DNA from: Planctomycetota bacterium
GTDB lineage: Bacteria; Planctomycetota; Planctomycetia; Isosphaerales; Isosphaeraceae
NCBI GenBank assembly: GCA_021791715.1
Contig: JAJYWB010000040.1
Coordinates: 1-55,285 of the forward strand
Direction: 5' to 3'
Length of the DNA stretch: 55,285 nt
Shown: positions 47,755 to 55,285 of the stretch, piece after piece
How the letters are laid out: every line of letters starts with the position of its first letter
How positions within the stretch are numbered: the first letter of the stretch is position 1
Made by a program: the position numbers and the translations under genes
Notes under the pieces: generated by a model
The model's input: the letters and a program-made list of their open reading frames with translations, nothing else
Database searches by the model: none
What the model was told of the DNA's origin: nothing

Positions 47755-49575
47755 ATGAAAAAGCGATCGAAGGATCGAAGCTCCGATGTTGAAACGACGA
47801 ACGTCTCCGCGAGAAACGCGGGGGCGAAACTCCCAGGCGCGGCTTCGAACGCGGGCGAATCGTCGCCCGCCGAGGTAAGTTCCAAGGCGCCTAATCCGAT
47901 CGTACTGGGAGTCGTCTCGGGGCTTTTATTGTGGTGTTCGTTCCCTCCCGCGGGATGGCGCTGGCTCGTATGGATCGCGGTCGCGCCTTTGTTTTCGCTG
48001 GTCGTCAGTCGTCGCTCGCCGGCTCTGATTTATCTGGGAGCTTGGCTCGGCGGCGAGGTGTTTTGGCTCGCGGCGATCCGCTGGGTAAGCCTCGCCGACG
48101 AATCGGCGCGGCTCGGCTGGATCGTCATGGCGACCTTCCTCTCGCTCTTCTGGATTCTCTTCGTCCGCCTCGCTCGAATCGCGCGTTTCCGATTCAACGT
48201 TCCGCTTTTGATCGCCGCTCCGGTCGTCTGGACGGGGCTCGAACAACTGCGCGCTTATGCGCTCACAGGATTTCCCTGGTATAATCTTGCGCATGCGCTT
48301 ATTGATCCGACAAAGATCGGCGGTTCGCCCGATCCGTTGATTCAGATCGCCGATATCGCGGGGGCGATCGGCGTGAGCCTGATCGTCGCGACGGTGAACG
48401 CGTATTGCGCCGAGTGGTTTGAGGTTTTCGCCGCGAACGACTCCGAGCGAGTTCGCCTCGCGCTCGATCGCGGTCGAATCAAACGCGGAGCGATCGTCTT
48501 ATCAATAATTATTTGCTGTTATATATACGGCGTGTATCGAATCTCGCGGGCGAGGTTCAAACCAGGTCCGCGGATCGCGGTGTTGCAAACCGATATCGTG
48601 CAAAGGTATCGCGATACGATCACGCCGATCGACGCGATCGCCAAGTTTGAAAAGTTGACGACCGCGGCGATCTCGTCGGACGAGCGTCCCGATCTGATCG
48701 TTTGGCCCGAGACGGCTTATCCTTACGGTTACGTGACGATCGACCCCGAGATCTCGAACGACGAATTGAACCGTCAGGCGGCGATGATCAGCGATTCGTG
48801 GAACGCGTCGACCGTCCGCGAACGCCGCGCCGACGTTATGGAACATGTCCATTCGTGGACTGATCGGCTCGGCGCTTCGATGCTCCTCGGCGCCACGCAC
48901 TATGTTTTCGGCCCCGGCGGTCCCTCCCGATTCAACGGAGCGATCTTGCTGGAGCCGCGTAGCTTATCGATCCAGGCGTATCATAAACTTCATCTCGTCC
49001 CTTTTGGAGAATACGTTCCGCTCGTCGACGTTTTTCCGTGGCTGACGATGCTGACTCCGTATCGCGGCCGCAAGGTGACGGGGCTGACGTTCGGCGAGCG
49101 CGTTTCGATTCTACATTTTAAAGATTATCGATTCGCGGTATGGATTTGTTTTGAAGATACGTTGCCGCATACGGCTCGGCGATTTTTCGCCGAATCGACC
49201 GCGGGCGACCCTGATTTCGTGATCAATCAATCGAACGACGGCTGGTTTCACGGGTCCGAGGAGCACGACATGCATCTGGCGATCAGCGTGTTCCGGGCGA
49301 TCGAAAATCGAACGCCGATCGCGCGTGCGGTCAATCTCGGTATCTCGGCGTTTATCGACGGAAACGGAGTGATCGAGGCGGAAATACCAAAGAAGACGAT
49401 GAAGTCGCTGACTCGGCCGATCACGCTCGACGACCGCTCGGCGCTTTATTCCAAACTCGGCGATTGGCCCGGCGGGCTTTGCCTCGTCGCGTGCGGAGGA
49501 TTGCTCGTCGCCCCGATGATTCTTCGTGGAAATCGAGCGAAAAACAAAACGGATTCGGTTCAATCGACGTCTTGA
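47755..49575 (+). CDS. lnt: Apolipoprotein N-acyltransferase
   Basis: 606 residues from the ATG at 47755 (AGGA upstream). Lnt adds the third acyl chain to the N terminus of lipoproteins at the membrane. A polar N-terminal extension of about 45 residues is followed by some six to eight helices (GVVSGLLLWCSFPPAGWRWL, and FPWYNLAHALID at the end of the helical part), then the periplasmic nitrilase-like domain with its triad: Glu in VWPETAYPYG, Lys in YHKLHLVPFGEYVP, and Cys in WICFEDTLP. Late motif NQSNDGWFHGSEEHDMHL. The gene fits with the many lipoproteins in this region. Not linked to an operon; 198 bases after moeA. Confidence 0.94.
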   Translation: MKKRSKDRSSDVETTNVSARNAGAKLPGAASNAGESSPAEVSSKAPNPIVLGVVSGLLLWCSFPPAGWRWLVWIAVAPLFSLVVSRRSPALIYLGAWLGGEVFWLAAIRWVSLADESARLGWIVMATFLSLFWILFVRLARIARFRFNVPLLIAAPVVWTGLEQLRAYALTGFPWYNLAHALIDPTKIGGSPDPLIQIADIAGAIGVSLIVATVNAYCAEWFEVFAANDSERVRLALDRGRIKRGAIVLSIIICCYIYGVYRISRARFKPGPRIAVLQTDIVQRYRDTITPIDAIAKFEKLTTAAISSDERPDLIVWPETAYPYGYVTIDPEISNDELNRQAAMISDSWNASTVRERRADVMEHVHSWTDRLGASMLLGATHYVFGPGGPSRFNGAILLEPRSLSIQAYHKLHLVPFGEYVPLVDVFPWLTMLTPYRGRKVTGLTFGERVSILHFKDYRFAVWICFEDTLPHTARRFFAESTAGDPDFVINQSNDGWFHGSEEHDMHLAISVFRAIENRTPIARAVNLGISAFIDGNGVIEAEIPKKTMKSLTRPITLDDRSALYSKLGDWPGGLCLVACGGLLVAPMILRGNRAKNKTDSVQSTS

Positions 49576-49800
49576 ATCGGATTCGACCCGACGCGACGAA
49601 GCCGCGATCACACCGACCCCTCGCGCCGATTAAAGCAAACTCCAAATAGCAATAAATTTATATTTATTAATATTTTTGATAAATCGCTTGTGTATTGGAT
49701 TTGTATATTCCAACATCCGTTCGCATAAAAGCCGCGCACGTCGCGCGGAAGATACGGACGATGACTCTAAAACTTGTTTTTCGCGGCAAACTCGATCCGG

Positions 49801-49970
49801 GTTCCGAATGAATCCGAATGGAATCCTTAAGACTCAACGAAAGCGGAAACAACATGAACGCCTCACAAGCGACCGTCCGCGATGAATCGGCTCAATCGAA
49901 CGCATTCTCGGGCGCCGAGACGGCCTCGACGACCGAGCGATCCGCCCGCTGTGCGATCGATCCTGGTGTT
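49801..49970 (+). repeat. Duplicate of the upstream and 5' part of the gene at 54059
   Basis: About 170 bases that align with 54005-54175 with only scattered changes. They include the non-coding GTTCCGAATGAATCCGAATG stretch and the first 39 codons. Homology ends abruptly at 49970, where the DNA leading to the deaminase begins. A weaker match to 49690-49755 lies at 53175-53240. Confidence 0.8.
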
Positions 49971-50012
49971 TTGATTGAAAAGCTATTCCGAGTTATCACA
50001 ATAACATTCTAG
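49854..50012 (+). pseudogene. Broken 5' copy of the gene at 54059
   Basis: Starts MNASQATVRDESAQSNAFSG and follows the intact gene's N terminus for 39 residues, then changes to an unrelated 13-residue tail (VITITF at the end) and a stop at 50010-50012. The protein domain shared by the family is absent. It marks the left edge of the deaminase/patatin cassette. Confidence 0.75.
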
Positions 50013-50162
50013 ACTGATCGGACGTGAGATTGCTTTGTCTCGACATGCCGTGGATAGGCCGTGTTTCTTTGGTATTCCGGCGCCGACGAAGGCAAAGACG
50101 ACGGTCAAAAACTGGAAAAGCCCGATGAAGTGAACGAGGAAACAATCAGGATGGAGAACGAA

Positions 50163-50576
50163 ATGATCGAACCCGATCCGAAAACCCTTCAAGAGATGAC
50201 AAGCCGCGCCAAGGAAATCAGCCGTATGGCATATTGTCCGTACAGCAATTTCCGAGTGGGCGCCGTCGTATTGAACGACCTTGGTCAGATGTACGAAGGC
50301 TGCAACGTGGAAAACGCCTCGTACGGACTGACGATCTGTGCCGAGCGCAACGCCATTTTTCAAATGGCGGCTCGGGGAGGGAAGAAGATCGAGGCGATCA
50401 TGATTTATACGCCGACGCCCACTCCCTCCGCTCCTTGCGGGGCGTGTCGTCAAGTGATCAATGAGTTTGGACCCGATGCGCTCGTGATCAGCGTATGCGA
50501 CGGTCCCGGCGTACTTCGAACGAGGCTGTCCGACTTGCTCCCCGAAGCGTTCGGTCCTTCGAATCTCGGTAAGTGA
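50163..50576 (+). CDS. cdd: Cytidine deaminase
   Basis: 137 residues from the ATG at 50163 with GGAG 6 bases upstream; ATG 50151 is an alternative, and the frame is open to 50061. The length fits the short tetrameric type of Cdd. It converts cytidine or deoxycytidine to uridine or deoxyuridine. Zinc and catalytic motifs: CPYSNFRVGA near the start, CAERNAI (Cys and Glu) and PCGACRQ (two Cys). GCNVENASYG binds the ribose. Stands just after a broken gene and 141 bases before a patatin-like gene, same strand, so it may belong with it rather than with a salvage operon. Confidence 0.93.
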   Translation: MIEPDPKTLQEMTSRAKEISRMAYCPYSNFRVGAVVLNDLGQMYEGCNVENASYGLTICAERNAIFQMAARGGKKIEAIMIYTPTPTPSAPCGACRQVINEFGPDALVISVCDGPGVLRTRLSDLLPEAFGPSNLGK

Positions 50577-50717
50577 TCTCTTGATTTATTCTCACACAAG
50601 GAGTGAAATTGTTTAATCCGGTTTCTCCTCTACCAATTAAATAAATCATCTGATGGGTTTTCTCGGCTCGCTCAGAGATCTTCGATTTCTCTCACTACCT
50701 CATGGGAGTCGGCCGCT

Positions 50718-52709
50718 ATGCAGCAACAAGAACCTCAGCCGGCCTCTACACCCGAGTTCGATCGACTCGCCGTTGTCACGATCCAGGGAGGCGGTATATA
50801 CGGTCTCAACTTGTTGGGTCAGCTCGGGTACTTGACTGAGAGGTATAAAATCGTTCCGGTCGCTGTGGCGGGAAACTCGGCGGGCGCTATCGTAGCGACC
50901 CTCTATTGGGCCGGTTATCCTCCCTGGAAAATCCGTAACGCATTTGTTGATATGGCGAGCAATCCTTTTGATAATAATAAGAAACGGAGCCGGTTTACAT
51001 TACGGAAATATGATCCAAAAAACGCAAGTAATTTATGTCAACTTATTGATCCCGTTGAGCCTGAAAAAGGTCGATTAACACTCGACGATTTCCGATCGCT
51101 CAAGAATGACTGCGAATGGTTTGTAAGCAAGCATCTGGGCGAAGAGACGAAAACAACCTGGTTCGGAAGACGATGGGAGGAATTCCGTACATTTGACAGA
51201 GTTATTCGATCGATGTTCACGTTGAGGAGAATTCGAAACCGGATTGCTGAGATTTTCGCCTCTCGGGGTTGTTTTGAAGGAGACGCCTTCATTAAAAAGA
51301 TTGATGAACTTATCCGTAATGGACCTATGTTCGTTGATCGCAATGACCTTCCCGTCGATAGACTTATTGAATTCGCCGACGTGTGGAAGATCGTCGCGAA
51401 AGACCCAAAGTTCAACCCTCCGGCGCTCTTCCTTACGGCGACGAACGTAACCAAGCGAAAACTGGAAGTATTTAATTCAATTGATCCTGAATATGATCAC
51501 GTTCCTATCGCAAAGGCCGTTCGTGCGTCCGCCGGATTCCCGGTCTTCTTTCGTCCGGTCGAATTTAATGACGACCGTTACGCAGGATGGTACGCGGACG
51601 GAGGTATCGTTTCAAACTATCCGTCATGGATCTTCTCGCAGGCGTTCCGAATTCGCATGCTCGAATGCTCTGCATATCGTCAACTCGCGATGCGACCGTG
51701 GGTCCACTTTGGTTTGCGTCTTGAACGGAGCCCGATCACGGCGGATCCGAGTTCGAGGGATCCGAAAGTTTATATGAGTTCGCTGGGACGAATGCTGCTC
51801 GGAGGAGAGTCTAGGTCGGAACTCGAGGAGCGACTGGAGAAGCAGATCTCGCATTCGTACACTATCCAACAGCCATCAGATAAACAACTTCCTCCCATTG
51901 AAAATGAATGCGGTATTAATGTACCAGAAGATTTGCTCGATATCGATGCGATTTCCAAACCGCTGGTGAAAGAGATGTACCGACTTGGACGAGAGGAATC
52001 GAGAACGCCGGGTCCGCTCGGTTTCAGTCTCCCCGAGAAAGAGTTAATCGAGCCGTTGCTACATCAATTGATCGACCATGTTCTCCTTGTTTTCGGACAT
52101 AAAGATAATAATGAATTAAGATTTCGGAGTAACGTGTTCATTCCGAATGAGGATCAGCTTTTCATCCGCTACTCGGTAAACATGGAGAAGCCTATGCCAG
52201 GGGAGGAAAACAAAATCTGGGCGAACAATGACCACGACCTCACATTGCCATTCGACGCGGGACTAACCGGCGCCTGTTTAACGACTCGTCGACCGCTTCT
52301 CTGTAATCTCCAGAAATTAGGACAATCCGACAAGGAATTGCGTGACGGGTTATTCGGCATGACCGAGACAATGCATAATAAGGTGAGGAAGGATCGAACT
52401 TGGCTCGCCAGCGTACCAATTTTCGATCCCTTAGCATCATTCCCCCGGGAATTATCAATACCCACCAAGCTAGAATTACCCCATCGAACCGCCTACTCAA
52501 ATTGTATGGCAGGTAGATTGGATGGCGCCGTTATGGGCGTTCTGAACCTTGACGCTAGCCTAGATTATGATAGGATTGATCCTATAGTCGACCCTGACCC
52601 AAGAATCCATTGGCGCGATGCCCGGATTATGGCTACGATGGAATTGATGGCTTCCGTGGCGAATCGGATAGGAGAATTGCTCTCCCGCAATTTCGCCCGC
52701 CAAGTCTAA
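50718..52709 (+). CDS. Patatin-like phospholipase with C-terminal GAF-like domain
   Basis: 663 residues; GGGAG lies 9 bases before the ATG. The patatin domain occupies about residues 13-340: oxyanion GGGIYGL (24-30), nucleophile GNSAG with Ser54, SAGFPVFFRPVEF (271-283) and catalytic Asp294 in YADGG. A helical insert of about 120 residues (90-215) lies between these. From about 440 to the end the sequence resembles a GAF small-molecule sensor: FIPNEDQLFIRYSV, LPFDAGLTGACLTTRRPLLC, WLASVPIFDP, GAVMGVLNLDAS and a final helix MATMELMASVANRIGELL. No signal peptide. It probably hydrolyses membrane lipids in response to a ligand. Codon use and base content are more A/T-rich than neighbours, suggesting transfer. 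Confidence 0.85.
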   Translation: MQQQEPQPASTPEFDRLAVVTIQGGGIYGLNLLGQLGYLTERYKIVPVAVAGNSAGAIVATLYWAGYPPWKIRNAFVDMASNPFDNNKKRSRFTLRKYDPKNASNLCQLIDPVEPEKGRLTLDDFRSLKNDCEWFVSKHLGEETKTTWFGRRWEEFRTFDRVIRSMFTLRRIRNRIAEIFASRGCFEGDAFIKKIDELIRNGPMFVDRNDLPVDRLIEFADVWKIVAKDPKFNPPALFLTATNVTKRKLEVFNSIDPEYDHVPIAKAVRASAGFPVFFRPVEFNDDRYAGWYADGGIVSNYPSWIFSQAFRIRMLECSAYRQLAMRPWVHFGLRLERSPITADPSSRDPKVYMSSLGRMLLGGESRSELEERLEKQISHSYTIQQPSDKQLPPIENECGINVPEDLLDIDAISKPLVKEMYRLGREESRTPGPLGFSLPEKELIEPLLHQLIDHVLLVFGHKDNNELRFRSNVFIPNEDQLFIRYSVNMEKPMPGEENKIWANNDHDLTLPFDAGLTGACLTTRRPLLCNLQKLGQSDKELRDGLFGMTETMHNKVRKDRTWLASVPIFDPLASFPRELSIPTKLELPHRTAYSNCMAGRLDGAVMGVLNLDASLDYDRIDPIVDPDPRIHWRDARIMATMELMASVANRIGELLSRNFARQV

Positions 52710-52726
52710 CCTTCACTGGAGACCCC

Positions 52727-52957
52727 ATGTCAAACGACATCTCTAAGAAAGATGAATCCCTCTCCCCCACCAATGAGGTTTACTTTACCACACTTCGAGG
52801 GGTGAAAGTACCTGAGGGGGTGATCGCGTCTCCTTACCCCGACTCCTTACCTCAGGAAATCATGGATGTTACCACTCGGTCGAAACAAATGACGAAAGGT
52901 ATTTTCGATTTTGCCGAGATGGTGAGACAGCCCGAATCCAAGGAGAGAGCGAACTAA
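52727..52957 (+). CDS. Small protein after the patatin gene
   Basis: 76 residues, 17 bases after the patatin stop, with GGAG 5 bases before the ATG at 52727; a longer frame overlapping the patatin end is not used. Polar, no signal or membrane segment: acidic/Ser-rich start (SNDISKKDESLSPTNEVYF), a middle VKVPEGVIASPYPDSLPQEI, then a helix IFDFAEMVRQPESKER. I do not recognise it. Tight spacing implies co-translation with the phospholipase, so it may be a partner or inhibitor; that is inference. Confidence 0.7.
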   Translation: MSNDISKKDESLSPTNEVYFTTLRGVKVPEGVIASPYPDSLPQEIMDVTTRSKQMTKGIFDFAEMVRQPESKERAN

Positions 52958-54058
52958 TCAATTGCGAGCGGATCTACCGATTCAAGATGATCAGGTTTCG
53001 CATGTGGAATTTTGGAATTCATATCGTTCATAGGTTTTATACAGGATGATCCGAACAAATATTTTCCGTTCCGTTCTAAACCAAGATCGAACCATCCCGA
53101 AGCTCCGGCTACCGTCTTCTGATAATATCATGAAGACATTTGGTTGATTTTAAATTTGATCCCTCTCTCGCGCATCGGGTTGGTATACTTCAACTACCGT
53201 TCGTAAATACAATGCGCACTCGGCGCGTGGGTGATTTAGAAAATGACGTCGATCCAGGCTGATCGATTATCGGCGCCTCGCAATGTCGGCTCATCCCTTC
53301 AATATGAGCGATACTCACTCATTCAATCGATTGATCGATCTTGGACACACCAACTCTGATGAGCAGATAAACCTCTTGGGGCGTACGGCTTTTGGCTCTC
53401 TTCTCTTCGCCGCCATCGATCAATTCTAGAGAAAACCGCGAGAGTGGCCCCGGATACCGTAGCGGGAACTCACGGGACAAATCGTCAGACTCGCCGTTGT
53501 TTCTTATCGTCTCGGGCAAGGTTCCCGGGCGCTGCTCCGCGGCTTGAGCGATCAACAAGAATCGCGGCTGAACCAGTACACTTTTAGAACTCGCCGAGGA
53601 CGAGGCTGATCATTAAGGCGTGTATCGCCCGGACGAATACTCATCGCCGCGAACGGCCGCTCGAACGCCGTTATCGAAATCGTTGATTCTGATCAACTTC
53701 CTTAAGATTAACCGGGCCGAAATCTCGAAGATACGCAAACAGACCTCCAAAATCGGTCGAGGCTGCTTCTAATATGAAATTCGAAGATCCGTAGATCGCC
53801 CGATTGGCTGAAAACATCGCCAAAGCACGAAATGTTTTCTCAGACACAATTTTCTCTAAGTCGACTTGACAGGAAATCCCGGATATCGTAACATCCCATT
53901 AAGAAAAGGGAGCAGAGTCGATCCTCACACGATCGGCCGCAACCAATTCGATAAACGCTACCGTTTGTTCCTAATTTTTGGTTTTACGCAGCAAATCCGA
54001 ACCGTGTTCCGAATGATTCCGAATGCAACCCTGAAAACCCAACGAGAGCTCAAACAAC
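52958..54058. other. Long intergenic region between the cassette and the repeat-bearing gene
   Basis: About 1.1 kb. 53175-53240 weakly resembles 49690-49755 (upstream of the broken gene copy). A minus-strand frame of 79 codons at 53319-53558 has no ribosome site or recognised family and may be a gene remnant. A promoter-like pair lies at 53866-53894. The part from 54005 is shared with 49801 onward. No full gene is supported. Confidence 0.5.
53866..53894 (+). promoter_or_regulatory. Strong sigma-70-type promoter candidate
   Basis: TTGACA (53866-53871), exactly 17 bases, then TAACAT (53889-53894). About 165 bases before the start of the gene at 54059, so a fairly long leader would result. Confidence 0.5.
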
Positions 54059-55285
54059 ATGAACACCGCACAAGCAACCGTCCGCGAAGAATCGGCTCAA
54101 TCGAACGCATTATCGGGCGCCGAGACCGCCTCGACGACCGATCGATCGCTCCGAGGCGCGATCGATCCCGGCGTTCACTCAATCGATCCCGTTATTGAAG
54201 GGCGTGAATCGCCCGAAAAATGGATCGCACACCGCGATATCGTGGTGGGCGAATTGAACCCGGTCGGAGCGCTCGAAACGCTTTTCGCCGAACGGGCCGC
54301 AATGTATTTATGGCGGCTCGAACGCGTCGTCCACTATGAAGTCATCGCGACGCGAGACGACATGGAAGACCTCGTCGAAGAGTTTCTGGTGTCGCTCGAC
54401 AACCCCGATCTTGTGCGCGATCGATCCGAGTCTGTCACGCTCGAAAAGCTTCGCGGTCCTCTCAGCAAATTATTGGCCGAATTCTCCAACACATGCTCGC
54501 TTGAGAATGAACATGGCGAGTCAAACGACGACGTCGAGACAATTCGCCGAGCGCTCAAACTGGTCCTCGAACGTCGAATCCTTCCCGATCAATCGACGCT
54601 TCAAACGATCATCAAATACGAGGCTCATCTCGACCGGTGTTTGGCGAGAACAATGGCCGAATTGAGACGATTGCAAAAAGAACGGCGGCAAGGATTGCGC
54701 AACGCGAATTCGGGAGGGAGAGGCGCCGAACGAGACGGAGTGTGTCAAAATCAACAAATAAAAGACGGCTCACCAGGAGGTTCGCCCTCCCGGAACAGTT
54801 CGCCCTCACGGAACAGTTCGCCCTCACGAAAGAGCGACTGCGCCGATATGTCGATCCCGGGAGGGAGAGGCGCCGAACGAGACGGAGTGTGTCAAAATCA
54901 ACAAATAAAAGACGGCTCACCAGGAGGTTCGCCCTCCCGGGACAGTTCGCCCTCCCGAAAGAGCGACTGCGCCGATATGTCGATCCCGGGAGGGGGAGGC
55001 GCCGACCGAGACGGAGTGTGTCAAAATCAACAAATAAAAGACGGCTCACCAGGAGGTTCGCCCTCCCGGAACAGTTCGCCCTCACGAAAGAGCGAATGCG
55101 CCGATATGTCGATCCCGGGAGGGGGAGGCGCCGAACGAGCAGGCGTGTGTCAAAATCAACAAATAAAAGACGGCTCACTAGGAGGTTCGCCCTCCCGGAA
55201 CAGTTCGCCCTCACGAAAGAGCGACTGCGCCGATATGTCGATCCCGGGAGGGAGAGGCGCCGACCGAGACGGAGTGTGTCAAAAT
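54059..55285 (+). CDS. Planctomycete hypothetical protein reading into a 43-residue repeat array (3' end outside window)
   Basis: 409 codons without a stop to the window edge. Residues 1-40 are polar (MNTAQATVREESAQSNALSG). About 50-215 is a mostly helical domain: NPVGALETLFAERAAMYLWR, LERVVHYE, ILPDQSTLQTIIKYEAHLDR and LARTMAELRRLQKERRQG. That pattern (an 'AERAA..LWRL.R' helix and a final 'YEAHL.R....L.EL..LQ' helix) belongs to an uncharacterised family I know from planctomycete genomes. From about residue 218 the frame continues through repeats (GGRGAERDGVCQNQQ, DGSPGGSPSR, NSSPSRKSDCADM). Whether the repeat part is translated is open. A broken 39-codon copy of its start lies at 49854. Confidence 0.7.
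   Translation, partial: MNTAQATVREESAQSNALSGAETASTTDRSLRGAIDPGVHSIDPVIEGRESPEKWIAHRDIVVGELNPVGALETLFAERAAMYLWRLERVVHYEVIATRDDMEDLVEEFLVSLDNPDLVRDRSESVTLEKLRGPLSKLLAEFSNTCSLENEHGESNDDVETIRRALKLVLERRILPDQSTLQTIIKYEAHLDRCLARTMAELRRLQKERRQGLRNANSGGRGAERDGVCQNQQIKDGSPGGSPSRNSSPSRNSSPSRKSDCADMSIPGGRGAERDGVCQNQQIKDGSPGGSPSRDSSPSRKSDCADMSIPGGGGADRDGVCQNQQIKDGSPGGSPSRNSSPSRKSECADMSIPGGGGAERAGVCQNQQIKDGSLGGSPSRNSSPSRKSDCADMSIPGGRGADRDGVCQN
54711..55285 (+). repeat. 129-bp tandem array of the GGGAGGGCGA-family element, to window edge
   Basis: Units start at 54711, 54858, 54987, 55116 and 55245. The first gap is 147 bases (one unit plus an extra 18-base AACAGTTCGCCCTCACGG module), the others 129. Each unit has a left arm GGGAGGGAGAGGCGCCGA, an A-rich middle (CAAAATCAACAAATAAAAGA) and a right arm with GGTTCGCCCTCCC, the same layout as the array at 11200. 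All unit lengths are multiples of three. Confidence 0.92.

Noticed and set aside
50718..52957. CBASS operon
   Set aside because: No CD-NTase, HORMA/TRIP13 or E1/E2-type gene is present; the patatin has a GAF-like domain instead, so the name cannot be applied.
54612..55214. Minus-strand 200-codon ORF with SGRANLLVSRLLFVDFDT repeats
   Set aside because: Mirror frame of the 129-bp repeat array, no ribosome site; the plus-strand frame continues a real gene.

Overview
The window reads as a chromosomal segment of a planctomycete. The evidence is the gene families: DUF1559 proteins with type IV pilin-like leaders, a DUF1549/DUF1553 plus DUF1501 pair, a PVC-type membrane-bound dehydrogenase ending in a c-type heme motif, BatB/BatC- and BatD-like proteins, and many small secreted or lipid-anchored proteins of unknown role. 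DNA is GC-rich, visibly rich in CGATCG, and most genes stand alone or in pairs on either strand. I saw no rRNA, tRNA, CRISPR array, transposase or prophage module.

Left part (1-11.7 kb): three tandem DUF1559 genes (the first cut by the window edge) with intervening terminators, a small lipoprotein, a small unknown protein, trpS, a TPR lipoprotein, an ABC-2-like permease, a 2-hydroxyacid dehydrogenase, and a three-unit 182-bp repeat array. Middle (11.7-31.4 kb): pgi; DUF1549/DUF1553 + DUF1501; an operon on the minus strand of a zinc-ribbon membrane protein, a tetraether-synthase-like radical SAM enzyme and an Lgt-like membrane protein; a second zinc-ribbon paralogue; a lipoprotein with a duplicated unknown domain; a DUF5131 protein; an Rpn-family nuclease whose C-terminal end is tandemly duplicated; an FG-GAP repeat protein; and a fluoride channel gene overlapping a double-DUF190 gene. 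Right part (31.4-49.6 kb): a BatB-BatC fusion and BatD, a DEAD-box helicase, an LTxxQ-type periplasmic protein, a GH18 hydrolase, elongation factor G, a modular repeat array, the large dehydrogenase/cytochrome, a secreted protein, pabA, moeA and lnt.

Far right (49.8-55.3 kb): a compact cassette of a cytidine deaminase, a patatin-like phospholipase with a probable C-terminal GAF domain, and a 76-residue protein. The cassette lies between a 39-codon broken copy and an intact copy of the same gene. The intact copy then reads in frame, without a stop, through a 129-bp repeat array to the window edge.

The most interesting items are: (1) the radical SAM / Lgt-like / zinc-ribbon operon, which suggests a bacterial lipid-modification pathway; (2) the deaminase / patatin-GAF / small-protein cassette, a candidate lipid-attacking defence or nucleotide-signalling system, flanked by gene duplicates; (3) a family of inverted-repeat elements with arms starting GGGAGGGCGA and ending TCGCCCTCCC, present as three differently built arrays and as single copies, one array being part of an open reading frame; (4) tandem DUF1559 genes that look homogenised by gene conversion. 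All functional statements come from reading motifs by eye; no database search was run.
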